Shown here: positions 1 to 7,900 of the stretch, in pieces
Numbering within the stretch: position 1 is the first letter of the stretch
How the letters are laid out: each line of letters opens with the position of its first letter
From: Actinidia chinensis
Lineage: Eukaryota > Streptophyta > Magnoliopsida > Ericales > Actinidiaceae
Assembly: GCA_009663005.1 (NCBI GenBank)
Contig: CM018904.1
Span: forward strand, 9,740,219 to 9,750,218
Direction: 5' to 3'
Length of the DNA: 10,000 nucleotides
Notes under the pieces: generated by a model
Told to the model about the DNA's origin: nothing
The model's database searches: none
What the model saw: only the letters and a program-made list of their open reading frames with translations
Program-made: the position numbers and the translations under genes

Positions 1-187
1 TTTACGGTAAATGAAAGGACTCAGAATCGATTGATCCAGTCAACGAGTTTCTCGGAATCCCATGAGATCTATTATAACTCAATCCTTCGACTATTTTGGA
101 GTCTTAGCTTCGAAAAATTTAACTTTTAAAACTAAACATTCGTACTCCTTTACCTCTAATAAATCGGTTTGGTTTATGATCAAAGGA

Positions 188-375
188 GTGCATCATCGAT
201 TCGCATCACAAAGATTTTATTCAGACGAAGCGGACTCCCAATTTTCGAAAGTAATTAAATCTGGTTGTTGTAATCATGGTAGTGCATTATCGATCCGAAT
301 AACACAAAGTTTTATCGAACATCAAGGACTCCCAGTTTTCGAAAGTAATTTAGATTAGTAAAGACGAAGAATAAA
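188..375. repeat. 94-bp tandem duplication (two diverged copies)
   Basis: Copy A begins at 188 (GTGCATCATCGATTCGCATC) and copy B at 282 (GTGCATTATCGATCCGAATA). Both later carry a GGACTCCCA(A/G)TTTTCGAAAGTAATT block, at 232 and 326. The 94-bp offset is the same at both ends, so there is little net indel between copies. A weaker relative of the same block (GGAGTCTTAGCTTCGAAAAATT) sits near 99-120 at a different spacing. It lies in the presumed U5 part of the LTR or its flank. The 98-codon forward reading frame across it (62-358) looks accidental. Confidence 0.75.
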
Positions 376-715
376 AATTTTATAAAGATCTCCAGTGAAA
401 ATAAATTACTCCATTGTTCATCCTTGATTCCCGATTGACTTCACAAATCGATTCCAAGTAAGAAACTACCACGCATTACAGGAGGGTAACGAATATCTAA
501 GTTATGAATGCATTCTATTTAATACCTATCTAAAGATATAAAATCATATAATTAAATTGATACCAAGAAAACTAAAAAACAATGATTGAATGAACTAAAA
601 CTCCTTTTAATTAAGTAAAATAAACAAGACTTTATGTAAACTTACAAGAAATATGAAGATGTTTAAAGTAAACTTAGAGGCTGAGAAAACGCCTAAAAAT
701 CACGTCCCCTTGGCA
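376..715. other. AT-rich stretch without genes, presumed R/U5 of the LTR
   Basis: No coding frame of note appears on either strand. The stretch is AT-rich. On the minus strand, downstream of the TATA-like box, it would be the start of the LTR transcript (CCAAGGGGACGTGATTTTTAG near 715-695). AATTAAAAGG near 612-603 on the minus strand is a weak candidate poly(A) signal and nothing more. Assignment to R/U5 is by position only. Confidence 0.4.
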
Positions 716-720
716 AAGAA

Positions 721-740
721 TATAAAGAGATATATATAAG
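721..740 (-). promoter_or_regulatory. TATA-like box of the 3' LTR
   Basis: The minus strand reads CCTTATATATATCTCTTTATA here, with TATATATA at 738-731. It sits about 55 bp downstream, in element direction, of the last palindromic repeat unit, the position expected for the U3 core promoter. Transcription would start near 710-700. The 5' LTR copy in this window lacks the matching part, so this promoter would drive only outward, leftward transcription. Confidence 0.5.
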
Positions 741-792
741 GTCTTCCAAATTCGAGTCTAACAGATTAGGATCTTCCCTGATTTGCCTTTGT

Positions 793-1164
793 CGTTTAAA
801 CGCCACTTTTTTCTTCAATTGAGAAGTGTCGAACGCTCAGTGCAAATCTTCTGCTTTTTCTTCTTGGCGTTCGACGCCCGAATCCCTTCTTCCATGGAGC
901 GTTCGAACGCTAGGCAAAACCAACTTTTCAGTCTCGCTTTTCGAACTGTGAGCCCAAAAAATAGCGTTCGAATCTTTAATTTCCACTCTCGCATTTTGCG
1001 AACTGTAAGCAGGCGCGTTCGAACTGTATTTCAATTAACTTTTTCCTCTTGCGTTCGAACGCCAGTTCTCTTGGTCAGGCGTTCGAACGTTCTTCACAAA
1101 ATTCGCAATTTCTTCATAGGCGTTCGAACGCTGGTTTCCCTTTTGCTTGGGCTTTTCGAACGCT
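793..1164 (-). repeat. U3 minisatellite of ~33-bp units with palindromic core GCGTTCGAACGC
   Basis: Full or near-full 12-bp palindromes lie at 899-910, 1051-1062, 1079-1090 and 1120-1131. Degenerate copies lie near 793-804, 828-837, 866-877, 936-947, 963-974, 1013-1025 and 1151-1163. Start-to-start spacing is mostly 27-41 bp. Several units share a tail of the form GAACGCT(C/A)A(G/A)TGCAAA followed by a pyrimidine-rich linker. Each perfect core holds three CpG sites in an otherwise CpG-poor area. Tandem repeats in U3 upstream of a TATA box are commonly enhancer-like in plant LTRs. That role is inferred here. Confidence 0.85.
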
Positions 1165-1364
1165 CAATGGTAATTTGAACCTTCTTTTCTTCATACTCCG
1201 TTCTACTTTTATTGGCTTCAATTCTTCGCCTTTATCACTATAACTACATGACTCAAAAACGCCTATAAGTGCATATATGATAAAAAAAACATAATTAAAC
1301 TAATCTAGGGCGAATTTAGGGCGAGTTTAAAAACGTGCTTGGACACAATTATGCAGTCCAATCA

Positions 1365-1376
1365 CACCCCCCCAAC
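1365..1376 (-). other. 3' polypurine tract (PPT)
   Basis: The minus strand reads GTTGGGGGGGTG immediately before the LTR start TGATTGGACTG. Seven consecutive G (1373-1367) next to the LTR edge are the usual primer site for plus-strand DNA synthesis. The equivalent flank of the right-hand LTR copy (9961 onward) has no such run, which identifies 1364 as an internal LTR edge and 9960 as an outer one. Confidence 0.8.
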
Positions 1377-2130
1377 TAACCTTTTGCTAGTCCCTACAAA
1401 ATTAGATAAAAATAAAAGATATCTCTCCTTTCGTAAGAGTCCCAATGCTTTAGCTGTATGCATAGCCTTTAAAACCGAGGTTTCCGCTCTAGTGGACGAG
1501 TGGTTGTCTCGTAGGGCTTCCAGTGCTGATTCCCCACAACATCACAGTCATGGCATGTCTCAAAAAATAATTTAACAATAGTTTCTCAACAAAATACAAT
1601 GCAAGCAATCAAATCAATCAATCATGCTAAGCAATCTACCAAACTGTCAAGGGCACTATAACAAGAATTCCAAGTGAAGTGGTAGAGTCGCATTCCACCA
1701 AATTTCAACCATTACGCATCCCATAACCCACCTATAGCCTCGATTCAGAAGCCTCACAAGTTCTACACTCTCAACGATACCACACAAGTTTCCTCTCAAG
1801 AATTGCTCGTTGTACGAGAGTGTAAAATAATTCTAATAGAGCAATCCCATTTCAAAAACCGCAAAGATGTAAAGTGTATCCGACTTGGCATAGCTTCATG
1901 AAAGAATGTTTCACCATTAATGCACCAATTGTGAATTTTGACTTGATGGCTTTTTACATCAAGATCAAATTATGCAATTCCGGATATTTAAGGCCATTTG
2001 CGTTAAAGCAATAGTCCAAGAAAATAGAGAGAATCAAGTGTAATAGATCCACATATGCATTTGGTACCTACTACACTTCCACCTGATAACGCATACACTT
2101 CAAACTCCTCTTTTTTCACACTTTCACTTA

Positions 2131-2164
2131 CCTTCTTCTTTTTTTTTTCTTTTTTTTTTTCTCA
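2131..2164. repeat. Polypyrimidine tract, mostly T
   Basis: Nearly uninterrupted T with a few C over 34 bases, at the end of a wider CT-rich stretch (2100-2164). Simple-sequence expansion inside the element's noncoding region. Confidence 0.9.
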
Positions 2165-2808
2165 ACTTCTCAAGATTAACTCTCAAGTAATGCTCTGTTT
2201 TGCGTCCTTTTTATGTACAATTACCAAAAAGAATGACAAAGAAGAAATGAGTGAATTGGCCTTATGTAACCAATCCGGAATGAATGTAAATCATGTCAAC
2301 AAAATGTCAAAAATTTCAACTCATCACACTAACATGTAACCAATTCAAAAAATTAAAACTATTCAAACCATGAATGCATAAATTTTTTTTGAGTAAAGGT
2401 AAAATCGCTCACAAACAATGTATGACTCTAAAGCTCACCAGGTATAAATCTCCCTTTATGGATGCAGTCATGTAGACTTATAACAGTTTTTGCACTTCGA
2501 AAACCGACTCGTTGCGCAGTGTAAGTTCTCATCTCTCTCTTATAAGAGCACAATTAGAAAGTATCAAGCATGCAAGATTGAATTGACATGATATCCTCTT
2601 AAAACATCATATTAGGCAAAGTCACTAGTTTGCTTCAACTACTTTGAACAACAAAACACAATAATTCAGTTATGATCCACAACTAGAAGTCTCAACACAT
2701 CCACAATATACGAAAAATCAGATTAACCATGAATGCGAAGAGTCACAATGAAATTTGAAAGAACGCATAAAGCAAACCTTTTCGCTTGAACATCATAATG
2801 AAACCCTG

Positions 2809-2828
2809 TTTTTTTTTTTTTTTTTTTT
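2809..2828. repeat. Poly-T tract, 20 bases
   Basis: Twenty consecutive T on the plus strand, poly-A in element orientation. No flanking target-site duplication or SINE/LINE body is seen beside it, so I treat it as a homopolymer. Confidence 0.9.
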
Positions 2829-3000
2829 ATTATTTTCAATCTAACATAATGACTCTGCCCTAAACAATTTGCCAAGACCAATTAAAAACAGCGATTCATC
2901 CATTAAAAAACATGCAACTACAACACATTAAAGCATTTTCAAAAGTATCACCCAATTCCAACATAAAGCATAATCCCTAAGCATTCAAAACAAGACATAT

Positions 3001-3900
3001 TTAAAAGATCCTACTCCCCTCGTCATCATCATCATCTTCCTCCTCCATAACGGATCAACATGCCCCTTCATGTCTTGGAGCATAACTGTTGTGACGACTA
3101 GACTCCTCCTCTAATGACGACAATCGGTATTCCCTCTTTCTCTAAATTCAGATCATCAGCCTCAGTTGCCTTACTCATTTCTTTCCCCAATTCAAGAATG
3201 GCTTCCTTTAGATCTCCATGCCTAATGCTTATGCCCTCTTGCGCTTCTTCCATCTTCCTCCCATTTCCTCTTCTTCCTTTGCCCCTCAGATCGGGACAAA
3301 AAGCTCTACAATGGGCCCCTCAGCTCAATCCTAATGAATCTAAAGGTATTATGGGACTGACTCGCTTCTTTTAAAAACAATTCTGTCAGAAATCCCGTAA
3401 GGCTACTGAACCTCTCCTTGTCCATGCTTATATGTGGAGCACAGCGATAAAAACATGGTACGGGTAAATCAATGGTCCTTTCCCAGTGCCTTGCCCCACA
3501 ACCCATCCTAGCCCTAGCGATATTCCATGGATACTATAAATACGTTTCACAGGAAGCATGAATGACCTACTAAATAGAAAGAGGATCAAATACTACTTCT
3601 CCTTGAGGCGTGTCTGTTACACTGCACCTCAACCGTCCATTCGTCCCCCTCCAAAAGCAATTCTTGTAAACTACTGCTAGTCCGGCATCCCAACATCGGA
3701 AATGCAACTCGTCTGCTCTGGTTTTCCTCTCGGGGATCTCAAAAATGGTCAGCAAAGTTATCAGGAGTTACCTTTATTTCTTTTCCTCGCACCCACCTAC
3801 ACAATTTCTCCTTCCTGCTTTCTCAGTCTCCCGGTTCATGCTTGATGTTTGCCATGAAACCTCTGGCCAAAATGTTATAACCGACTCCCCTTAAACTTTG
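3001..3900 (-). pseudogene. Broken ORF downstream of integrase, resembles plant transposon-protein family (Transposase_32-like)
   Basis: Three frames must be combined to read it. In minus direction, WVRGK and VTPDNFADHF (about 3795-3745) are followed, in the next frame, by FEIPE and then DAGLAVV near 3675. A later frame (3506-3306) holds CAPHISMDKERFSSLTGFL. The next frame holds a charged, helical MEEAQEGISIRHGDLKEAI segment (3254-3198) ending at a stop near 3099-3097. Finally an acidic tail of E and D residues (3045-3016) ends at TAA 3003-3001. A VRG-x(n)-TPD word, a central KER-type helix and an acidic C-terminus match what I know of the plant 'putative transposon protein' family (PF20167), often found inside Gypsy elements. 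That assignment is from memory and moderate. Its position between pol and the 3' LTR is where Athila elements carry their env-like ORF. No signal peptide or membrane segment is readable. Confidence 0.5.
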
Positions 3901-4252
3901 CCAATTTAATCCAGCCCCAGTGGTAAATTTGGACAAAACTAATGCCAGATGTTCTAATATGCCACTAGATTAAGCTTCCGCTCAATGACCCCCGCCCCGT
4001 TACCGGATCTAGACTTATTGAACAATTTTTTTCCCCGCATTTTTCCCCTTGAAACGCGAAGCATCATAATCTAACACCCCTACCGTTCCTTTGGACCTTT
4101 GACCCTTTTAGTTGGAACTCCTCCCGTGTTCCATCGTACCATTTTCACTTACTACCCCCTGCATAACCACACCAAGCAAAAATACAAAACAACGTACACA
4201 CTATGCAATTATGCAATGCACTGATATGGGCCTACAAAGTGGGTGTTTTAAC

Positions 4253-4274
4253 CAGAGTCTCAATTGAAACTCTG
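4253..4274. repeat. 22-bp near-perfect palindrome
   Basis: CAGAGTCTCAATTGAAACTCTG reads almost the same on both strands, with one mismatched pair, centred on the MfeI-type word CAATTG. A second inverted repeat follows at 4287-4294 and 4317-4324 (ATGTTGGT / ACCAACAT, 22-nt loop). Function unknown. Confidence 0.7.
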
Positions 4275-4404
4275 CAATTAACCACGATGTTGGTGTTCCA
4301 ATGCAACTAAGGTTCTACCAACATTCCAAGCTAACTCAAATCTTCAATCTTCAAGACCGACACCCAGACGAATAAACATTCCTATTTCCCTCCCAATCAA
4401 TTGA

Positions 4405-4572
4405 TTCTTTTCATTGGGACAATTCGTGACATGTGAATTGCATATATAACGCCTAAATTTTTCATGCAACAATTTTCCTTGACCTAACACTCCTAAATGT
4501 CAATATAGCATGGATGATGAAGTTTGAAAAAAATCCCCTCACAAATTAATAATTCTTTCATTGGGGCAATTC
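4405..4572. repeat. Pair of imperfect direct repeats around TTCATTGGG(A/G)CAATTC
   Basis: The block at 4405-4425 (TTCTTTTCATTGGGACAATTC) recurs at 4553-4572 with one base fewer and one substitution. Similarity continues weakly downstream, with TTTTTCATGCAAC near 4457-4470 against TGTTCATGAAAC near 4607-4618. This suggests an old ~147-bp tandem duplication. Confidence 0.55.
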
Positions 4573-4746
4573 ATTAAACACTTGGAGTGCTACACTAATC
4601 CTAGGTTGTTCATGAAACTTTAACCATGAGATTCCCTCTTATTTTGTGTTTTAAAACAACTTTAAGACAATCCACACCACTAATGGGAAAAGACAAATCA
4701 TGATTGTGTGTGTATTTTTTTTGATTAGACACTGTGAAACTTAGAC

Positions 4747-4757
4747 TTTTTTTTTTT
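4747..4757. repeat. Poly-T tract, 11 bases
   Basis: Eleven T in a row, just before the telomere-like inverted repeat at 4761-4800. Confidence 0.85.
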
Positions 4758-4760
4758 CTC

Positions 4761-4800
4761 AAACCCTTAGGTTTCTCTTATGAAATCCCTAAACCTAAAC
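4761..4800. repeat. Telomere-like inverted repeat
   Basis: TTAGGTTT (4767-4774) pairs exactly with AAACCTAA (4791-4798) across a 16-nt loop. The right arm lies in CCCTAAACCTAAAC, close to two plant telomere units (CCCTAAA). It is too short and interrupted to be a true interstitial telomere array. Confidence 0.5.
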
Positions 4801-4993
4801 ACTTTAAAGTAATAAATTCATGACTTTACCTTAATTTGATCCACTCAACTGATGAAACATTTGACAACAGTGCTTTCCCCTTTCAAAATGGCCAAGTTTT
4901 CTCTCTCTCTCTTTGCTCTCGATGTCCACAATATAAGAAAGTAATAACTAAAGATGCGACTTTTCAGTTTAAAAATAAAAACCGCCCTGGGCT

Positions 4994-5064
4994 CGACGTT
5001 TCGAACGCTAAATGCAATGTGTTTCAGCGTCCGAACACTATAATAGGCGTCGAACGCTAAGTGC
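4994..5064. repeat. Three units related to the U3 minisatellite
   Basis: The units are CGACGTTTCGAACGCTAAAT (4994-5013), CAGCGTCCGAACACTA (5025-5040) and GGCGTCGAACGCTAAGTGCA (5046-5065). The tails CGCTAAATGCAA and CGCTAAGTGCAAAA match the unit tail at 834-846 in the 3' LTR. Spacing of 20-30 bp resembles the LTR array. They lie about 3.6 kb from the 3' LTR, inside what should be internal sequence. Confidence 0.75.
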
Positions 5065-5068
5065 AAAA

Positions 5069-5085
5069 TTTTTTTTTTTTTTTTT
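5069..5085. repeat. Poly-T tract, 17 bases
   Basis: Seventeen T directly follow the three U3-like units on the plus strand. In element orientation this is poly-A between the G-run at 5144-5139 and the U3-like units. Confidence 0.9.
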
Positions 5086-5133
5086 ACTAAAACTCTGATT
5101 AAGAAGAACTCCTAAAAATAACGACTAAGTAAA

Positions 5134-5176
5134 CTCTTCCCCCCACTAAAGACAGCATTCTTCGAAATGCGAAGAA
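5134..5176 (-). promoter_or_regulatory. Second polypurine run with adjacent hairpin, after pol
   Basis: The minus strand reads TTTAGTGGGGGGAAGAG at 5150-5134, a PPT-like purine run with six G (5144-5139). Just before it, in element direction, is a perfect inverted repeat TTCTTCG / CGAAGAA with a 5-nt loop (5158-5176). In many plant Gypsy elements I recall a small inverted repeat followed by a GTGGGGG word shortly after the pol stop, and this copy matches that layout about 120 bp after the stop codon. It could be an internal PPT or a remnant of a former LTR boundary. Confidence 0.55.
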
Positions 5177-5265
5177 ACCGAAATAAAAAAAAAATCGACG
5201 TCAATATAAATACACTAGACCTACGACTCTCTGTACAACAAACCAACAAGACCATTCTTTGCCAA

Positions 5266-6500
5266 TTAATCGAACTGCGGTGGATCGTGTAGATCCCACA
5301 CTAAACCTCTCTTTTCTTCACATTCAGCTCAGATAAGGCCTTTCAAAACGATGCCGATTGCTTTAAACACACTGCCGTTTCTCGGATTCCGTATTTCAAT
5401 CGCACCTGAGATTACATGACATGCACCACAAAAGGTCCGGCCAACGACTTTGAAGTTTTTTCCATAAATAAATTCAACGTAGTTATACAAAAGCCCCTTT
5501 GACTCCACGTTGATGATTTGCGCACAATTAATTGATCATTTTCACATATTTCATCTTGGCTTTTTTGAGATTCCTGGAGTTTTCATATGCACATTCCCTT
5601 ATCTCCTCTCACTCATTCAGTTTGCAAACGACGTAATGTCTCCCCGCCTCCTCAAGACTCATGTTAAATTGGCGAATGGCCCCAATACGCTTTGTGCTCA
5701 TTTCAACAGGATATTACACGCTTTTTCATACACATTCTATATGGAGAGACCCTAACTGGTTTTTGTATGCCTTCCTATACGCCCATAATTCTCCACCAAT
5801 CGCAAAGACCAATCCTTTTCGGTTGGGTTTTAACGTTTTCTCAAGGACTTTGTTTGATTTTCCTATTTGCCAACTCAACTTGCCTTGGGTTTTAGGATGG
5901 TCAGGTTGTCCAACTTTATGAATGATTCATCTTTGCGCATGAGGAAGTCCTATAGTCATTACAAAAAATGTGAGCCCCCATCGCTAATACTAGGCTCGGG
6001 GCATGCCAAATCTAGAGCAAACATGTATTCCTTCAAAAACTTGACCACAATAGCATGGTCTTGGTTACGACTTGTAATAGCTTCTACCCACTTGGGATAC
6101 GTAGCTATGGCCACTAGAATTATGATATCCCACGATTAGGAAAGGACCCATGAAATCGATACCCCCCCCACAATCGAGACCTCAGTATAATGATAGGGTT
6201 AAGAGGCATCATGTTCCGTTTAGATAGACTCCTAACCATTGGCCTGTATCGATGACGTGCAAAAGCATGGACATCACGGAACATATGGGCCAATAAAAAA
6301 CCATCTTTGCAAAATTTTGGCCGCATTTTTTCGTGAAGAAAAATGTCCGCCACATGCTTGTGAATGACAAAACTCAAACTGCTCTTCATCACCTCATCAT
6401 TAGGAAGGCACCGACGTAGATTTTTTGGTCAGGACCATACTTAAACAAATCCGGTTCTTCCCAGAAAATACCTCACATGCTAAAACTTTTCCTATCCATA
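5266..6500 (-). pseudogene. Integrase domain remnant (zinc finger, D,D35E core, C-terminal tail)
   Basis: The HHCC-finger region is near 6380-6280 (GGHF in one frame, KHVADIF in another). NMMPLNPI lies near 6215-6190. The catalytic core has IDFMGPF (first D at 6157-6155), KWVEAIT and SDGGSHF (second D at 5982-5980), and VELANRKIKQ (E at 5876-5874). Spacing is about 58 and 35 codons, the canonical D,D35E geometry, but the pieces are in different frames. The tail includes DWSLRL, IRQFNM, EIRNPRNGSVFKAIG (5354 leftward) and the stop at 5268-5266. Integrase would insert the DNA copy into a chromosome. The frame breaks make this copy inactive. No chromodomain is seen, which argues against a chromovirus. 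Confidence 0.93.
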
Positions 6501-6719
6501 CATACCAGTGTAAAGGAATTCTACCGTGGCCAAGTAATTGGCAATGTCTGCAAACCATGGTACTGAGGACTGTGATTGAACAGTTGCTTGCTCATTAGGA
6601 AAATACTCATTAATCGGAGAGTGTCGTTGGCCTCCCATTCGTAGGAGCCCTTGACGATGGTCCACTACAAAACGTTTTCGACCCTTTCTTATCTCTGATC
6701 TCAATATAAACTCTTGCAG

Positions 6720-7000
6720 TACAGAATCCACCTAATGAGTCGTGGCTTTGCCATCGGTTTTATTCACAAGGTACTTCAGTGCGGAATGATCCAGTAAATA
6801 AAATAACAAGTGATCCGACCAGTATGACCTAAACTTATCGAGTGCAAAGACCACAACACGCATATTCTTTTTTTCGTGTTGGTATAGTTCCAATTGGGCA
6901 TCATTCTTGTCTTACTACATACTATATGACATGGGGGTTTCTTCTCTAATCCTTTGCCCCAAAACAGCTCCCCATGCATAGCACTCGCATCACACATCAG
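6720..7000 (-). pseudogene. RNase H domain remnant
   Basis: The reading frame at 6997-6776 starts with MCDAS, where the D is a catalytic position of Ty3/Gypsy RNase H. It continues with KKPPCHIVCSKT and NYTNTKKRI, the counterpart of the usual NYTTTEKE, so the E here reads as K. A frame shift follows, after which VVFALDKFRSYW and DHSALKYLVNK are readable (about 6850-6765). The domain removes the RNA strand during reverse transcription. It is followed by a linker toward integrase containing SPINEYFPNEQ and SQSSVPWFADIANYLAT (about 6640-6530), wording typical of Athila/Tat elements. Confidence 0.92.
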
Positions 7001-7900
7001 CTCAAAGGTAAGACAATCCGGTGATCGAATAATTGGTGCGTGGTAAGAAGACCCTTACGTTTTATTCAAAGGCTTCTGACATTGTGATTCCACTCAAAAG
7101 GGACATCTAATGAAAGCAAGTGACACAATGGTCTCGAGATATGCACTAAACCCCTCATGAAGCGACGATAAATCCGGCATGCCCAAAACTGATCCTAATA
7201 CTTTACACACTTAGGAATAGGTAGATGTTGAAAATCAATTCGACTTTTGCTTTTCTACCTCTATCCTTTTGCTAGACATAATATGCCAAGAACTACCCAT
7301 TGTGTTACCCATGAGTGACACTTCTCCCAATTTAAAACGAAGTGACTTTCTTCCATCTCTTCAAAACAACACTCTAAATGACTCTAAGCATGATTCAAAA
7401 GTTTTCCCATAACCGAGAATCGTCCATGGAATACCTCAAGATCTTTCAACCATGTTGCGAAAAATTGAAATCATGCACCTTTTAAAAGTGGCCGGTGCAT
7501 TGCAATAGACCGCAAGGCTTCGCCAGAAACGTAAGTGCCCAAAAGGCCATGTGAATGTGGTCTTATCTTGATCCTCTAAAGTCAACGTCAATCTGCATTG
7601 TACCCAGAGTACCCATCTAAAAAACAATAATATGGCTCGGCCCGCAACACGCTCTAAGACTGAATCCAAAAAGGAAAGTGGGAAATGGTCTTTCCTAGTA
7701 GCAGCAATCCATTCAACTTCTGGTAATCGATGCAACATTCGCCATCCCGTTGGACCTGTTGGCACTACTCCTTATGCTCATTCTTTACCCCACCGTTACA
7801 CCACCCCCCCGACTCTTAGGAACAACTTGGGTTGACCTCAACCCATTAGAATCAGAAATTGGGTATATGATACCCGCTCAAGAAGTTTCCATTCATCATC
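7000..7900 (-). pseudogene. Reverse transcriptase domain remnant
   Basis: The domain opens with IIYPISDSNG (about 7871-7842) and TQVVPKS. CIDYQKLN near 7733-7710 is one base out of frame with ATRKDHFPLSFLDSVLERVAG, which begins near 7705. Then come EDQDKTTFTWPFG and YCNAPATFKRCMISIF (about 7505-7460). The catalytic MDD is intact at 7427-7419 (ATG GAC GAT), followed by a frame shift. Downstream are HFVLNWEK (7345-7321), GHAGF and SRPLCHLLSLDVPFEW. Wording matches Athila/Tat-type Ty3/Gypsy RT much better than Ty1/Copia. The enzyme would copy element RNA to DNA, but frame breaks inside the fingers, palm and thumb make this one non-functional. Confidence 0.96.

Larger units (their letters stand above)
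1..1364 (-). repeat. 3' LTR, left end not resolved
   Basis: On the minus strand the LTR opens at 1364 with TGATTGGACTGCATAATTG, directly after the polypurine tract. The same start is found at the outer edge of the right-hand copy (9960). The first ~200 bp match 9758-9960 closely. Further in lie the palindromic minisatellite and a TATA-like box, which fit U3 followed by the transcription start. Sequence left of about 700 would then be R and U5. I found no CA terminus with a matching target-site duplication, so the LTR either reaches past position 1 or ends at an unrecognised point inside 1-700. A length above 1 kb suits Athila-type LTRs. Confidence 0.6.
1374..3000 (-). other. Noncoding region between the downstream ORF and the PPT
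   Basis: I see no coding frame with recognisable protein on either strand. The part next to the PPT (about 1381-1400 forward, CTTTTGCTAGTCCC) resembles a word I recall beside the PPT of many plant Gypsy elements, which is a recollection and not a search result. The rest is AT-rich with two long pyrimidine tracts. Such long 3' noncoding regions are normal for Athila-type elements. Confidence 0.55.
3901..4990. other. Noncoding region between integrase tail and downstream ORF
   Basis: No convincing coding frame. The upstream end of the broken ORF may extend into 3901-4100, since short fragments there are compatible with it but show no motif. The rest is AT-rich with small repeats and inverted repeats that are listed separately. 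Confidence 0.5.

Noticed and set aside
62..358. Forward 98-residue reading frame
   Set aside because: It spans the 94-bp tandem duplication, shows no recognisable motif and is on the opposite strand to the element's genes.
899..910. tRNA T-arm or Pol III B-box (GTTCGAA-C)
   Set aside because: The palindrome resembles a T-loop, but no A-box, no acceptor or anticodon stems and no cloverleaf can be formed around any copy.
793..1164. CRISPR-like array
   Set aside because: Spacing is irregular, units are degenerate, the 'spacers' are similar pyrimidine-rich linkers, and the context is a plant LTR.
783..1178. Forward 131-residue reading frame across the palindromic array
   Set aside because: It lies wholly inside the tandem repeat. 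The repeated RSN/FERS-type wording only reflects the repeat unit, and there is no domain or conserved start.
2131..2828. Poly-T tracts as tails of inserted SINE or LINE copies
   Set aside because: No target-site duplications or element bodies were seen beside the tracts. Simple homopolymers are the more economical reading.
5510..6139. Several forward reading frames of 67-90 residues
   Set aside because: They are antisense shadows of the minus-strand integrase, whose conserved words read through on the other strand.
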